Assembly (NCBI RefSeq): GCF_963667135.1
Contig: NZ_OY762974.1
Span: 1,984,001-2,048,000 of the forward strand
Direction of reading: 5' to 3'
From: an uncultured Macellibacteroides sp.
GTDB taxonomy: Bacteria > Bacteroidota > Bacteroidia > Bacteroidales > Tannerellaceae
Length of the DNA: 64,000 bases
The notes below the pieces were generated by a model. That model had not been told where the DNA came from, searched no databases, and worked only from the letters and a program-made list of their open reading frames with translations. This document shows, piece after piece, positions 42,701-51,409 of the stretch. Each line of letters begins with the position of its first letter. Within the stretch, counting starts at the first letter, position 1. Position numbers and translations under genes: made by a program.

Positions 42701-44251
42701 ATGAGAAAACAAATTTGTTTATTGATTTGCTTTGTAGCATTGTGTTGTAATGTCGGCGCCCAAAAGTCGGCTTCTTTTAGTAACCCTGTTATAAAGGGCG
42801 ATTTAGCAGATCCTTCTGTTATTAGAGTTGGAAAGACCTATTACCTTTCGGCAACGTCTTCGGAGTGGGCGCCATTTTATCCGGTTTATTCATCGGACGA
42901 TCTGGTGAATTGGAAGCAGATCGGGCATGTTTTCCCTAAACTGCCGGAGTGGCTATCGTCTTCCTTTTGGGCTCCCGAATTGTATTATCACAACAATCAG
43001 TTTTACGCTTATTATACGGCCCGCAGAAAATCGGATGGTGTATCTGTTATCGGTGTTGCCACATCCAAAGATCCAGCCTCAGGATTCAAGGATCATGGAC
43101 TAATCATCGAGCATGGTAAAGAAGCGATTGATGCGTTTGTTTTTGAAGATAACGGACAGTTGTACATTTCGTGGAAGGCGTACGGGTTGGATAACAGACC
43201 CATCGAGTTGCTTTGCAGCAAGCTTTCAAATGATGGATTGCGTTTGGAAGGAAATCCTTTTATGTTGTTGAGAGACGACGACCATACCATGATGGAAGGA
43301 CAAAGTATATTTAAAAAGGACGGATACTATTACTTATTATATGCGGTTAATGGCTGTTGTGGTCCCAAAAGCGATTATGCTGTATATGCAGCGCGATCAA
43401 AGGAGTTAATGGGGCCTTATGAAAAGTGTCCAGCTAATCCAATACTTGCCGGGGGAGATGGATTTTTGTCTTGCGGGCATGGAACAATGACTACAACACC
43501 CGACGGCCGTATGTTTTATATCTGTCACGCTTATCTTTCCGGAGCAGAATTTTATGGTGGACGTCAGCCTATTTTGGAAGAAATGAAGGTTGGTGTTGAT
43601 GGGTGGATACACTTTTCTTCGGGGAATGTTCCGGCAAAAAAGCTTACGGTTCCCTTTTCCCAAACTGTGCAACAGCCTGTCTCCGACTTTGAAGATACCT
43701 TTGAAGGTAATAAGCTTGCTAACGAATGGACTTGGAATTACGCTATATCGGATGTGAAAGCCGAGATGAAAAATGGGAACCTGTTGCTGTCTGGTAAGTC
43801 AACGGCCGGTACTTCGGTTAGCTCCGCCTTATGTGTAAGACCTGTATCTCCGGATTATTCGATCGAAACACAAGTAATAAACCAAAATCAGAGTTTTAAA
43901 GGTCTTACATTTTACGGAGACGATAAGAACCTGATTGTTTATGGTTGTAAAGAAAATAAACTTGTACTAAAACAGGTTAAAGACGGTGCAGAAAGTACGG
44001 TAAGTGAGATTACGCTTCCTGCCGCAAAGTTATTCTTGAAAATGAAGGTTACCGAAGGTTGTCTTGCAACTTTTTTCTGGAGTAAAGACGGGTTTAACTG
44101 GAAATCCTTACCTGATACAATAAATTCCGCAGATTATAGCTATTTAGTAAGATGGGACAGAGTAGCTCGCCCAGGTCTTATCCATTACGGAGATTCAAAA
44201 GATCCTGCAAAGTTTTCATACTTCAAAATGAATGTAGATTCTCGTATATAA
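42701..44251 (+). CDS. Glycoside hydrolase family 43 protein, secreted
   Basis: A 516-residue GH43 enzyme with a signal peptide (about residues 1-20). The five-bladed propeller has the catalytic base D in KGDLADPSVIRVG, pKa-tuning D in EAIDAFVFED, and the acid E in MMEGQSIFKK. A C-terminal beta-sandwich like xylosidase_C2 follows (from about residue 330). It probably acts on arabinose- or xylose-containing plant glycans in the periplasm. No SusC/SusD pair is adjacent, so it is not in an obvious polysaccharide-utilisation locus. Confidence 0.92.
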   Translation: MRKQICLLICFVALCCNVGAQKSASFSNPVIKGDLADPSVIRVGKTYYLSATSSEWAPFYPVYSSDDLVNWKQIGHVFPKLPEWLSSSFWAPELYYHNNQFYAYYTARRKSDGVSVIGVATSKDPASGFKDHGLIIEHGKEAIDAFVFEDNGQLYISWKAYGLDNRPIELLCSKLSNDGLRLEGNPFMLLRDDDHTMMEGQSIFKKDGYYYLLYAVNGCCGPKSDYAVYAARSKELMGPYEKCPANPILAGGDGFLSCGHGTMTTTPDGRMFYICHAYLSGAEFYGGRQPILEEMKVGVDGWIHFSSGNVPAKKLTVPFSQTVQQPVSDFEDTFEGNKLANEWTWNYAISDVKAEMKNGNLLLSGKSTAGTSVSSALCVRPVSPDYSIETQVINQNQSFKGLTFYGDDKNLIVYGCKENKLVLKQVKDGAESTVSEITLPAAKLFLKMKVTEGCLATFFWSKDGFNWKSLPDTINSADYSYLVRWDRVARPGLIHYGDSKDPAKFSYFKMNVDSRI

Positions 44252-44279
44252 TGTAAAGATAGCTTTACATTATATACGA
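44242..44279 (+). promoter_or_regulatory. 17-bp inverted repeat over the GH43 stop codon
   Basis: A perfect stem TCGTATATAATGTAAAG / CTTTACATTATATACGA with an ATAG loop; the GH43 stop TAA lies in the left arm. A related, shorter palindrome ATGTAAA-N7-TTTACAT (about 44293-44313) follows. There is no T-run. Both share TGTAAA/TTTACA, so they may be operator sites for the XRE regulator encoded downstream, or the first may act as a transcript end. Confidence 0.55.
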
Positions 44280-44334
44280 AATAGTTGTTTATATGTAAAA
44301 TACACTTTACATTTGCTGCATATTTTAAATTAGT

Positions 44335-44814
44335 ATGCATATGAAAACAACAACTCTTTTTCCTGTATTGCTAAAGAAGATCGGTTGGATCTTATTTGTG
44401 CCGTTTTTTGCTTTATGTTTATATTGTTTGTTTGGAAATGGAACAGAAGTTTTTCCTGTAAAAGTATTCTCGATCATTTCCGAATTTCCTTTTCAAGATG
44501 AAAATTATAAATTTGGAGTGATTATTGAAAATTGTATTTTAGACGAAATAAGTATTGTGGGATTAACGATATCGTTGTTGTTCCTTACATTCTCAAAAGA
44601 AAAAGACGAAGATGAGTGCATAGCAGCAATCAGAATGCATTCTATTTTCTGGTCAATAATTGTAAATTACATTCTATTGATTTTGGTTACAATTTTTGTT
44701 TACGGACTTTCCTACATGATCTTCTCTTATTTTAGTTTACTATCTCTGCTTTTTATTTTTATGATAAAGTATAATATAGAGTTATATAAATTCAGGAGAT
44801 CTAACAATGAATAA
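44335..44814 (+). CDS. Four-span membrane protein
   Basis: A 159-residue membrane protein with four predicted helices (about residues 14-33, 70-86, 103-125 and 130-147). It overlaps the XRE regulator gene by 8 bases. Membrane protein plus small XRE regulator pairs (DUF2975-like) are common; the HTH protein normally represses the pair. No enzymatic motif; function unknown. MKTTT at 44341 is an equally possible start. Confidence 0.72.
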   Translation: MHMKTTTLFPVLLKKIGWILFVPFFALCLYCLFGNGTEVFPVKVFSIISEFPFQDENYKFGVIIENCILDEISIVGLTISLLFLTFSKEKDEDECIAAIRMHSIFWSIIVNYILLILVTIFVYGLSYMIFSYFSLLSLLFIFMIKYNIELYKFRRSNNE

Positions 44815-45013
44815 TACAATACGAATAGAACGAGCAATAAAAAAAATGACTCAACAACAATTAGCTGAATTGGTTCAGGTGAGCCGGCAGACAATAAATA
44901 CAGTTGAGTTGGGTAAATATATTCCATCAACTGTTTTGGCTCTTAAAATAGCGAAAGTGTTTGAAAAGAATGTGGATGATATCTTCCTGCTTGAGGAAAG
45001 TGACTGGGATTGA
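44807..45013 (+). CDS. XRE-family (YozG-like) regulator
   Basis: A 68-residue Cro/C1-type helix-turn-helix protein: MTQQQLAELVQVSRQTINTV is the DNA-binding motif and LALKIAKVFEKNVDDIFLLE the usual C-terminal helix. It is translated together with the membrane protein (8-base overlap). Likely autoregulator; the palindromes at 44242-44313 upstream of the pair are candidate operators. Confidence 0.88.
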   Translation: MNNTIRIERAIKKMTQQQLAELVQVSRQTINTVELGKYIPSTVLALKIAKVFEKNVDDIFLLEESDWD

Positions 45014-45157
45014 TAAACTATTTAAAACGAGTCTGAATAATTTCAATATCTTTTATTGAAGCTCAAAGTTTTTTTTTAAATGAGAAATATAGTGCAATCC
45101 TTAGTCTGGTTGTTCTTTATAGGGATTGTATTGAATTATTAAAAACCGTTATATATG

Positions 45158-45187
45158 TTTTGGGAATACAAAAAAAGTATATCTTTG
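45158..45187 (+). promoter_or_regulatory. Bacteroidetes promoter of the barrel gene
   Basis: -7 box TATCTTTG (45180-45187; consensus TAnnTTTG) with a -33-like TTTTG at 45158-45162. It lies 33 bases upstream of the ATG. The gap 45014-45219 otherwise holds no gene. Confidence 0.6.
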
Positions 45188-45219
45188 TTTCTCAGATGAT
45201 TTACTAAATCAAACATTAC

Positions 45220-45840
45220 ATGAAAAAAATACTGCTGCTTTGTATTGTGCTGCTGATGATGGTACCTGTTTATGCTCAGGTATCTTATGGATTAAGAGCT
45301 GGTATTGGATCGTCTGCTCTTGTTCAAAAGGTGGATGGTACTCCTACTTCTGGTGCCCGCTTGGGATTTAGTGTTGCTGGCATGGTGGATATACCTTTGT
45401 ACCGTCGTTTTTCTTTGCGTCCGGAAATTGCGTTGGTTAATCAGGGAGGATCTTATTCTTCTTTCGAAAGTGGTACTACTGCAACCAAACATTCTTGTTA
45501 TTACTACTCATTGCAGTTCCCGGTAAATGTAGTGTATACTATCCCTATTAATGAAGTAAAATTGGGAGTTGCTGTGGGACCTGTTCTAGACTTTTCTCTT
45601 TTTGGAAATATGAAGGCCGGTGAAACAGATTATGATATTAAATTCGGACAAGCCCAAGAGAGCGACTTGAAGCCCTTTGACCTGGGAGTTAATGTAGGGT
45701 TGAATGCAATTTATAAGAATGTTTTTTTTGGTATAAATTCTACTTGTGGAACATTAGACAGGCTAGCCGAAAAACCTCAGGGAGCCTCATCAGTTTTTCA
45801 GAATAATATAACCTTCTCTTTGGGCTATTTTTTTCGTTAG
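45220..45840 (+). CDS. Outer membrane beta-barrel protein (PorT-like)
   Basis: A 206-residue protein with a signal peptide (MKKILLLCIVLLMMVPVYAQ) and alternating amphipathic strands, ending in an aromatic-rich strand (ITFSLGYFFR). The GLRAGIGSSAL start and PEIALVNQGGSYS segment match the outer-membrane protein beta-barrel family common in Bacteroidetes. Probably a small non-specific membrane protein; no specific role visible. Confidence 0.85.
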   Translation: MKKILLLCIVLLMMVPVYAQVSYGLRAGIGSSALVQKVDGTPTSGARLGFSVAGMVDIPLYRRFSLRPEIALVNQGGSYSSFESGTTATKHSCYYYSLQFPVNVVYTIPINEVKLGVAVGPVLDFSLFGNMKAGETDYDIKFGQAQESDLKPFDLGVNVGLNAIYKNVFFGINSTCGTLDRLAEKPQGASSVFQNNITFSLGYFFR

Positions 45841-45906
45841 GCTTGATTTGCTTTATGTTGCCTGTTAAAAAGATAGATAAAAGTTTTTTTATTTAAAGAA
45901 AAGCCC

Positions 45907-45914
45907 TACCTTTG
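45907..45914 (+). promoter_or_regulatory. Bacteroidetes -7 box of rplM
   Basis: TACCTTTG matches TAnnTTTG. A transcript from here would carry about 120 bases of 5' leader before the GTG start at 46041, long enough for ribosomal protein feedback control, though no known structure is recognised. Confidence 0.6.
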
Positions 45915-46040
45915 CAAGCCGATTATTATCAAATTGTACTAAGAGTTTAATTCTTAGCGTGTTGTTACTTCATGTGTCCGAAGGAACTCATGCTAAAGAA
46001 TTTGTTTTTTGAGTTATTAATTAAATTAATTTTTAAGCAA

Positions 46041-46496
46041 GTGGATACTTTAAGTTTTAAGACCATTTCTGCAAACAAAGCAACTGTAAACAAAGAATGG
46101 GTGATCGTTGACGCAACAGGTCAGTCTTTGGGTCGTATTTGCGCGAAAGTAGCAAAGCTTTTGCGTGGTAAATACAAACCCAACTTTACTCCTCACGTTG
46201 ATTGTGGTGATAATGTAATTATTGTCAATGCAGACAAAGTCGTTCTAACTGGAAATAAGTGGAACGATCGTATTTATTTGAGATACACCGGATATCCGGG
46301 TGGACAAATTGCTTCAACTCCAGCTTCATTGATGAAGAAGGGTGAACGTCGTTTGTTTGAAAAAGTAGTGAAGGGTATGCTACCAAAGAATCGTCTTGGT
46401 GCTAAATTACTTGGCAACATGTATGTGTATGCAGGTACTGAGCATAAGCACGAAGCTCAACAGCCCAAAACAATTGATATAAACTCACTTAAATAA
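46041..46496 (+). CDS. rplM: 50S ribosomal protein L13
   Basis: A 151-residue L13, a large-subunit assembly protein. Family motifs: KEWVIVDATGQSLGRICAKV, GKYKPNFTPHVDCGDNV, and NRLGAKLLGNMYVYAG. The start is GTG 46041 (VDTLSFKTISANK), because Bacteroidales L13 begins DTLS; an upstream ATG at 45972 would add 23 residues with no counterpart. Ends 5 bases before rpsI. Confidence 0.96.
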   Translation: MDTLSFKTISANKATVNKEWVIVDATGQSLGRICAKVAKLLRGKYKPNFTPHVDCGDNVIIVNADKVVLTGNKWNDRIYLRYTGYPGGQIASTPASLMKKGERRLFEKVVKGMLPKNRLGAKLLGNMYVYAGTEHKHEAQQPKTIDINSLK

Positions 46497-46501
46497 CTAG
46501 T

Positions 46502-46888
46502 ATGGAAGTAGTAAATGCAATAGGAAGACGTAAAGCTGCAGTTGCTCGCGTATTCGTTAGCGAAGGAACAGGAAAGATTACAATCAATAAACGTGATCTT
46601 GGAACTTACTTCCCTTCAACTATTCTTCAGTTTATTGTTAAGCAGCCTTTGGCAAAATTGAACGTTGCAGAACAATATGACATTAGAATTAATCTTGATG
46701 GTGGTGGTTTTAAGGGTCAGTCTGAAGCAGCTCGTTTGGCAATTGCCCGCGCTTTGATTAAGATCAATCCAGAAGACAAGTCTGCTTTAAGATCTGAAGG
46801 CTTTGTTACCCGTGACCCACGTACAGTTGAACGTAAGAAACCGGGACAACCAAAAGCACGCAAGAGATTCCAGTTCAGCAAACGTTAA
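46502..46888 (+). CDS. rpsI: 30S ribosomal protein S9
   Basis: A 128-residue S9 with NAIGRRKAAVARVFVSEGTG at the start and the basic C-terminal tail KKPGQPKARKRFQFSKR that reaches the P-site tRNA. Co-transcribed with rplM (5-base gap), the conserved bacterial order. Confidence 0.97.
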   Translation: MEVVNAIGRRKAAVARVFVSEGTGKITINKRDLGTYFPSTILQFIVKQPLAKLNVAEQYDIRINLDGGGFKGQSEAARLAIARALIKINPEDKSALRSEGFVTRDPRTVERKKPGQPKARKRFQFSKR

Positions 46889-47024
46889 TGTTATTTGTGA
46901 GTTTCTTGCAAGTAAGAAGCGTTTAGTATCTAAATTATTAGGATTTCTTTTGCATGATGATTTGCCGGAGAACTACCTGATGATTGTGTGTTAAACAGAA
47001 TGTAAACGATTTAAAAACAAAACA

Positions 47025-47864
47025 ATGTCAAGAGTTAATTTTGATCAGTTATTAGAAGCCGGCGTTCACTTCGGACACTTAAAAAGAAAGTGGAACCCAG
47101 CTATGGCTCCTTATATTTTTATGGAGCGCAATGGTATTCATATCATTGATTTATATAAAACAGTTGCTAAAGTAGACGAAGCTGCCGAAATCTTAAAACA
47201 AATGGCTAAGGCCGGTAAGAAAGTACTTTTCGTTGCTACCAAAAAACAAGCTAAACAAACCGTTGCTGACAAGGCTGCTTCTGTAGGCATGCCTTATATT
47301 ATCGAAAGATGGGCTGGTGGTATGCTTACCAACTTCCCAACTATCCGTAAGGCCATCAAGAAGATGACCACGATCGATAAAATGACAAAGGACGGTACAT
47401 TTGATAATCTTTCAAAAAGAGAAAAACTTCAGATTAATCGTCAGCGTGCTAAGCTGGAAAAAACATTAGGTTCTATTGCAGACCTAACTCGTTTACCTTC
47501 TGCTTTGTTCGTTGTTGATGTAATGAAAGAACATATTGCTGTTCGTGAAGCTAACCGTTTGGGTATACCTGTATTCGCTATGGTGGATACAAACTCTAAC
47601 CCTAACAATATTGACTTCGTAATCCCTGCTAATGATGATGCTACAAAATCGGTAGAAGTTATTCTTGGCGCAATTTGCGAAGCAATGAACGAAGGTTTGC
47701 AGGAACGTAAGGCAGAAAAGATTGATACCGAAGCTGCAGGCGAAGGCGAAGCTCCTAAAAGAGAACGCAAAGCGAAGGCTGGTGTTAAGAGAACGAAAAA
47801 AGAAGACGAAGAAGCGTTGAATGCGCGGGTTGTTGGAAAGTTCGTTAAGGATATAGAAGAATAA
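47025..47864 (+). CDS. rpsB: 30S ribosomal protein S2
   Basis: A 279-residue S2: LLEAGVHFGHLKRKWNPAM, the IIDLYKTVAK segment, ERWAGGMLTNF, and VDTNSNPNNIDFVIPANDDA are all present. It has a Lys/Arg/Glu-rich C-terminal extension typical of Bacteroidetes. Follows rpsI by 136 bases with no gene between, then tsf. Confidence 0.97.
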   Translation: MSRVNFDQLLEAGVHFGHLKRKWNPAMAPYIFMERNGIHIIDLYKTVAKVDEAAEILKQMAKAGKKVLFVATKKQAKQTVADKAASVGMPYIIERWAGGMLTNFPTIRKAIKKMTTIDKMTKDGTFDNLSKREKLQINRQRAKLEKTLGSIADLTRLPSALFVVDVMKEHIAVREANRLGIPVFAMVDTNSNPNNIDFVIPANDDATKSVEVILGAICEAMNEGLQERKAEKIDTEAAGEGEAPKRERKAKAGVKRTKKEDEEALNARVVGKFVKDIEE

Positions 47865-47880
47865 TATATCAATAATACTT

Positions 47881-47946
47881 CAATGTGTCAATCCTGCCGC
47901 TTAATGATTTGCTTCGTTAATCTGCAAGTTGACACATTGTTTTTTT
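47881..47946 (+). terminator. Terminator/attenuator between rpsB and tsf
   Basis: An 11-bp stem CAATGTGTCAA / TTGACACATTG with a 37-base loop, followed by TTTTTTT. It lies between rpsB and tsf, so it should cut some transcripts after rpsB and lower tsf, unless tsf has its own promoter. E. coli has an attenuator in the same place. Confidence 0.75.
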
Positions 47947-47987
47947 AATAAAGAAGACGATTACAAAACAATATAAAATATAAGATT

Positions 47988-48812
47988 ATGGCAGTTACAA
48001 TGGCTGATATTTCTCACCTTCGCAAAATGAGCGGAGCGGGAATGATGGATTGCAAGAAAGCTTTGGAAGAAGCTGGAAGTGATTTCGACAAAGCAATGGA
48101 AATTATCCGTAAAAAAGGTCAGGCTGTTGCCGCTAAACGTTCAGATCGCGATGCTTCTGAAGGTTGTGTGTTAGCATCCGAAAACGCTGGATTTGCTGCG
48201 ATCGTAGCTTTGAAGTGTGAAACTGACTTTGTTGCAAAGAACGAACAATTTGTTGGCTTAACTCAGGATATCCTGAATGTGGCTATGGACAAAAAGCCCG
48301 AAACGCTTGAAGCTCTTTTGGCTTCTGCTTTAGCCGACGGACGTTCAATTCAAGAACACATCACAGACCGTATTGGTGTAACTGGCGAAAAGATGGAACT
48401 TGGTTTCTATCAATTCGTTAACGGCGAGAATGCTGTTGCTTATATTCACCCGGGAAACAAGTTGGCTACTATCGTTGCATTCAACGAAGTTGTAGACCAT
48501 CAGGTAGGTCGCGACGTTGCTATGCAGGTTGCTGCTATGAATCCTGTAGCTGTTCGTCCGGAAGAAGTTTCACAGAAAGTTCTTGATACTGAAATGGAAA
48601 TTGCCCGTGACAAAGCTCGTCAGTCAGGCAAACCAGAAAATCTACTGGATCGTATCGCTCAAGGTGCTTTACAGAAGTTTTACAAGGAAAACACTTTGTT
48701 ACAACAAGAATTTGTAAAGGATTCAAAGATGACTATTGACGAATATCTTCACAAACAGAGCAAAACGCTTACAGTTGTTGCTTTTAATCGCGTTACATTG
48801 AACGTAGATTAA
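47988..48812 (+). CDS. tsf: Translation elongation factor Ts
   Basis: A 274-residue EF-Ts that recharges EF-Tu with GTP. The N-terminal UBA-like domain (ADISHLRKMSGAGMMDCKKA) is followed by the conserved core ALKCETDFVAKNEQFV. The C-terminal part includes AYIHPGNKLATIVAF. Complete; follows rpsB as in most bacteria. Confidence 0.97.
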   Translation: MAVTMADISHLRKMSGAGMMDCKKALEEAGSDFDKAMEIIRKKGQAVAAKRSDRDASEGCVLASENAGFAAIVALKCETDFVAKNEQFVGLTQDILNVAMDKKPETLEALLASALADGRSIQEHITDRIGVTGEKMELGFYQFVNGENAVAYIHPGNKLATIVAFNEVVDHQVGRDVAMQVAAMNPVAVRPEEVSQKVLDTEMEIARDKARQSGKPENLLDRIAQGALQKFYKENTLLQQEFVKDSKMTIDEYLHKQSKTLTVVAFNRVTLNVD

Positions 48813-48832
48813 TCTGCAGTAAAATAATATTT

Positions 48833-48867
48833 AAAAGGGCTGCCCGTTAAACGGAGCAGCCCTTTTT
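48833..48867. terminator. Bidirectional terminator, tsf and TolC operon
   Basis: An 11-bp stem AAAAGGGCTGC / GCAGCCCTTTT with a 12-base loop. T-runs follow on both strands, so it ends tsf transcription on the + strand and the export operon (last gene 48888-50234) on the minus strand. Confidence 0.88.
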
Positions 48868-48887
48868 GCGTGTGTGTGCGTAATTAG

Positions 48888-50234
48888 TTAAAGTTTGATT
48901 GGAATGCCATTATAAAAGTCCAGAATTTTAGCTCTGAATATATAGTTGTACTTTGCTTGTATTTGTTCAGAAAGACTTTGTGAATATTTAGTTTTTGATT
49001 CACTGTATTCGTAAACTGTGCTTTTTCCTGCATTGTATTTATTCTCAGCGTATCCGAATGCTTCTTTACTTGCCAATACGGACTTTCCGGTTGCTTTGTA
49101 TTTTTCCTGGGCAGCTGTAGCATTAAAGTAAGCCTGCTGAATTTCCTTATAAAGCACTTTTTTACTGTTTTCCATCATTAACTCGCGGTTCAGAATGGCA
49201 ATTCGACTGCTTCTTACGTTGTTACGTGTCTGAAAGCGGTTAAATAGAGGGATACTGAGACTAAACCCGATCGTTTTTCTCCCATTCTGGTTCAGCTGAT
49301 CGTTAAAAGATGAATTTACAATATCAGTACCTCCGGAATAATGATAGTACCCATTGCTATAACTGGCGCTGAAATCAAGCTTTGGGAAATATCCTGCTTG
49401 CGCTACTTTAAGCATTTTTTTCTGGCTTTCCAGTAGATATTCCTGTTCTTTTATCTGAGGTTTTACTGCAACGGCATTGTTGTAAACCACATCCGGAGGC
49501 AGAATACTGGTCATGTATTTCTCAATTGCATCTTCAATTTCGGGTACACTTATGTCTAACGACTGACCAGTCCGTTCAAGTTCCAGCATTTGAGCAAGGT
49601 TGAGTAAGGACAGGTTTACATTGTTTTTAGCCTCAGTAAGTGATGCCTCGTCCTTTGCTTGCTGTGCTTTGATGTCGTACAGCTGAGATAAAGGCACTTT
49701 TCCTGCGTTTACAAGAGATTCTGTTCTTGTAACCTGCTCGGTACTTAACGCAGCCTGAAGTTCTGCAACGGTTAGTAGTTCCTTGTTATAAAGAGCTTCA
49801 ACAAAATAAGAAGCAACATTGATAGCAAGGTCTTCTTTTGCTTTATTCAGGTTCTCTGTGGCAGCCATTAAATCCAGCTTTCTTGCTTTGATGTCATTCG
49901 GAATTTTGAATCCATCAAAGATGGGCATAGACGTTTGCAGATAGAAAGAAGAGTTCGCCGAATTCTGGTCTACAATCACCCCGGTTTTAGAAGGTGAACG
50001 TCCAAAGTCGAAGTTTTGTCCAAGACTTGCGTTCAGACTTGGAAGCCAGCTGTTCTTACTGGTACTAAGATCTACTTTACGACTTTCCTGATCTTGTTCT
50101 TTCTGCTTTAGGTCGATGTTATGTTCAATTGCATATGTAATGCACTCTTCCAACGTCCACTTCTTGGCTGGGTTCTGTGCCTGCACACTCCAGCAAATCA
50201 GGAGTGCAGGCAAGTATAATATAATTCTTTTCAT
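48888..50234 (-). CDS. TolC-family outer membrane efflux protein
   Basis: A 448-residue TolC-like channel with signal peptide (KRIILYLPALLICWSVQA). It has the repeat pattern WTLEECITYAIEHNIDLKQ and YNAGKSTVYEYSESKTKYSQ. It is last in a minus-strand operon with an adaptor, two permeases and an ATPase, completing a tripartite MacAB-TolC-type exporter. Confidence 0.92.
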   Translation of the reverse strand: MKRIILYLPALLICWSVQAQNPAKKWTLEECITYAIEHNIDLKQKEQDQESRKVDLSTSKNSWLPSLNASLGQNFDFGRSPSKTGVIVDQNSANSSFYLQTSMPIFDGFKIPNDIKARKLDLMAATENLNKAKEDLAINVASYFVEALYNKELLTVAELQAALSTEQVTRTESLVNAGKVPLSQLYDIKAQQAKDEASLTEAKNNVNLSLLNLAQMLELERTGQSLDISVPEIEDAIEKYMTSILPPDVVYNNAVAVKPQIKEQEYLLESQKKMLKVAQAGYFPKLDFSASYSNGYYHYSGGTDIVNSSFNDQLNQNGRKTIGFSLSIPLFNRFQTRNNVRSSRIAILNRELMMENSKKVLYKEIQQAYFNATAAQEKYKATGKSVLASKEAFGYAENKYNAGKSTVYEYSESKTKYSQSLSEQIQAKYNYIFRAKILDFYNGIPIKL

Positions 50235-50252
50235 CTTTTGGAGGTTGTTAGA

Positions 50253-51374
50253 TTATTTCTTTTTTGGATCAATAGCCGCACCGCGAACCTTATCCTTTAC
50301 GGTCAGCCCTTCTTTAATCTCAATTTTGATACCATCACTAAGTCCAACCTTTACAAGGTGTTTTTCAAATACCTGTTCAGGTTTCTCCTTTTTTACTAAT
50401 TGAACAAAAGCAGAGTCTCCGCTGAATTCGATTGTGCTTTCCGGAACTGTGATAATATTTTCTGCTTTTTTAAGAACTATCTCGGCATTGGCACTATATC
50501 CAGCCCGTATAAACGCATCGCCCGGAATCGTTACAGCTGCCTTTATTTCAAATAATATGGCTCCGTTTGTTTCTACCCCTTTCGGTGATACATATTCGAG
50601 CATCGCATCAAATGTACGGCTTTCCATGGCTCCTACAGTAAGTTTGATAGGCATCCCTTCATGAATACGACCGATTTCAGTCTCATCTACAGTTCCCTTG
50701 AAAATCATATCGTTCATATTGGCAACAGAAGCAATTGTTGTTCCGTCATTAAAACTGTTTGATTGAATTACTGAGTTTCCTACCTTGATAGGGATATCCA
50801 GTATCATTCCGGTAATTGTACTACGTACTAATGTGGTACTTGCTACTTTCGAATTCTTGGCGATACCGTCACGTATAATTTCGAGCGCATCCTGCGCATT
50901 CTGAGCTTCTTCCTTTGCTTTCTTGTAATTGGCTTCTGATAGTTCAAAATCTTCTTTGGCAATTACCCCTTGATTATGTAATTGTTTATCTCGTTTGTAT
51001 GTTTCTTCAATCTGAGAAAGACTGATTTGAGCTAGCTTAACCCTGGATTCAGCACTGTTTAGCTGAACCATTTCGGGGATAACCTTGATCTTTGCTATAA
51101 TTTCACCTTCTTTCACCATCTCTCCGGCTTCCTTAGTAAGCTCTGAAATAATTCCACTTATCTGTGGTTTTATAAGAATCTCGAACCGTGGTTCCACATT
51201 TCCCGTAGCCACTGTTTTCGTAACAACAGTATCGCGGGTTGGTTTTACTATTTCATATACAGTTACAACCGGCTGTGACTTTTTCCATAAGAAGTAAAAT
51301 GTACCGAGAACGGCAACGCCTATCATCACAAGAAAGATGATGCGTAAGATCTTTTTCACATTGATTTTTTTCAT
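50253..51374 (-). CDS. MacA-like membrane-fusion protein
   Basis: A 373-residue periplasmic adaptor: N-terminal helix (ILRIIFLVMIGVAVLGTFYF), half-lipoyl motif KEAGEMVKEGEIIAKI, coiled-coil hairpin (about residues 105-180), VRSTITGMILDIPIKVGNSV, and a beta-barrel/C-terminal domain ending KKK. It links the MacB-type permeases to TolC; gap to TolC is 18 bases. Confidence 0.92.
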   Translation of the reverse strand: MKKINVKKILRIIFLVMIGVAVLGTFYFLWKKSQPVVTVYEIVKPTRDTVVTKTVATGNVEPRFEILIKPQISGIISELTKEAGEMVKEGEIIAKIKVIPEMVQLNSAESRVKLAQISLSQIEETYKRDKQLHNQGVIAKEDFELSEANYKKAKEEAQNAQDALEIIRDGIAKNSKVASTTLVRSTITGMILDIPIKVGNSVIQSNSFNDGTTIASVANMNDMIFKGTVDETEIGRIHEGMPIKLTVGAMESRTFDAMLEYVSPKGVETNGAILFEIKAAVTIPGDAFIRAGYSANAEIVLKKAENIITVPESTIEFSGDSAFVQLVKKEKPEQVFEKHLVKVGLSDGIKIEIKEGLTVKDKVRGAAIDPKKK

Positions 51375-51409
51375 ACTGCTAATTCTATTTTATTGTATTT
51401 GATTTTAAA

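Noticed and set aside
45972-46040. N-terminal extension of L13 from ATG 45972
   Set aside because: The 23 extra residues are hydrophobic and unlike any L13; GTG 46041 gives the standard N-terminus.
46803-46994. A small gene over the end of rpsI
   Set aside because: Mostly overlaps rpsI in another frame, with no supporting motif.
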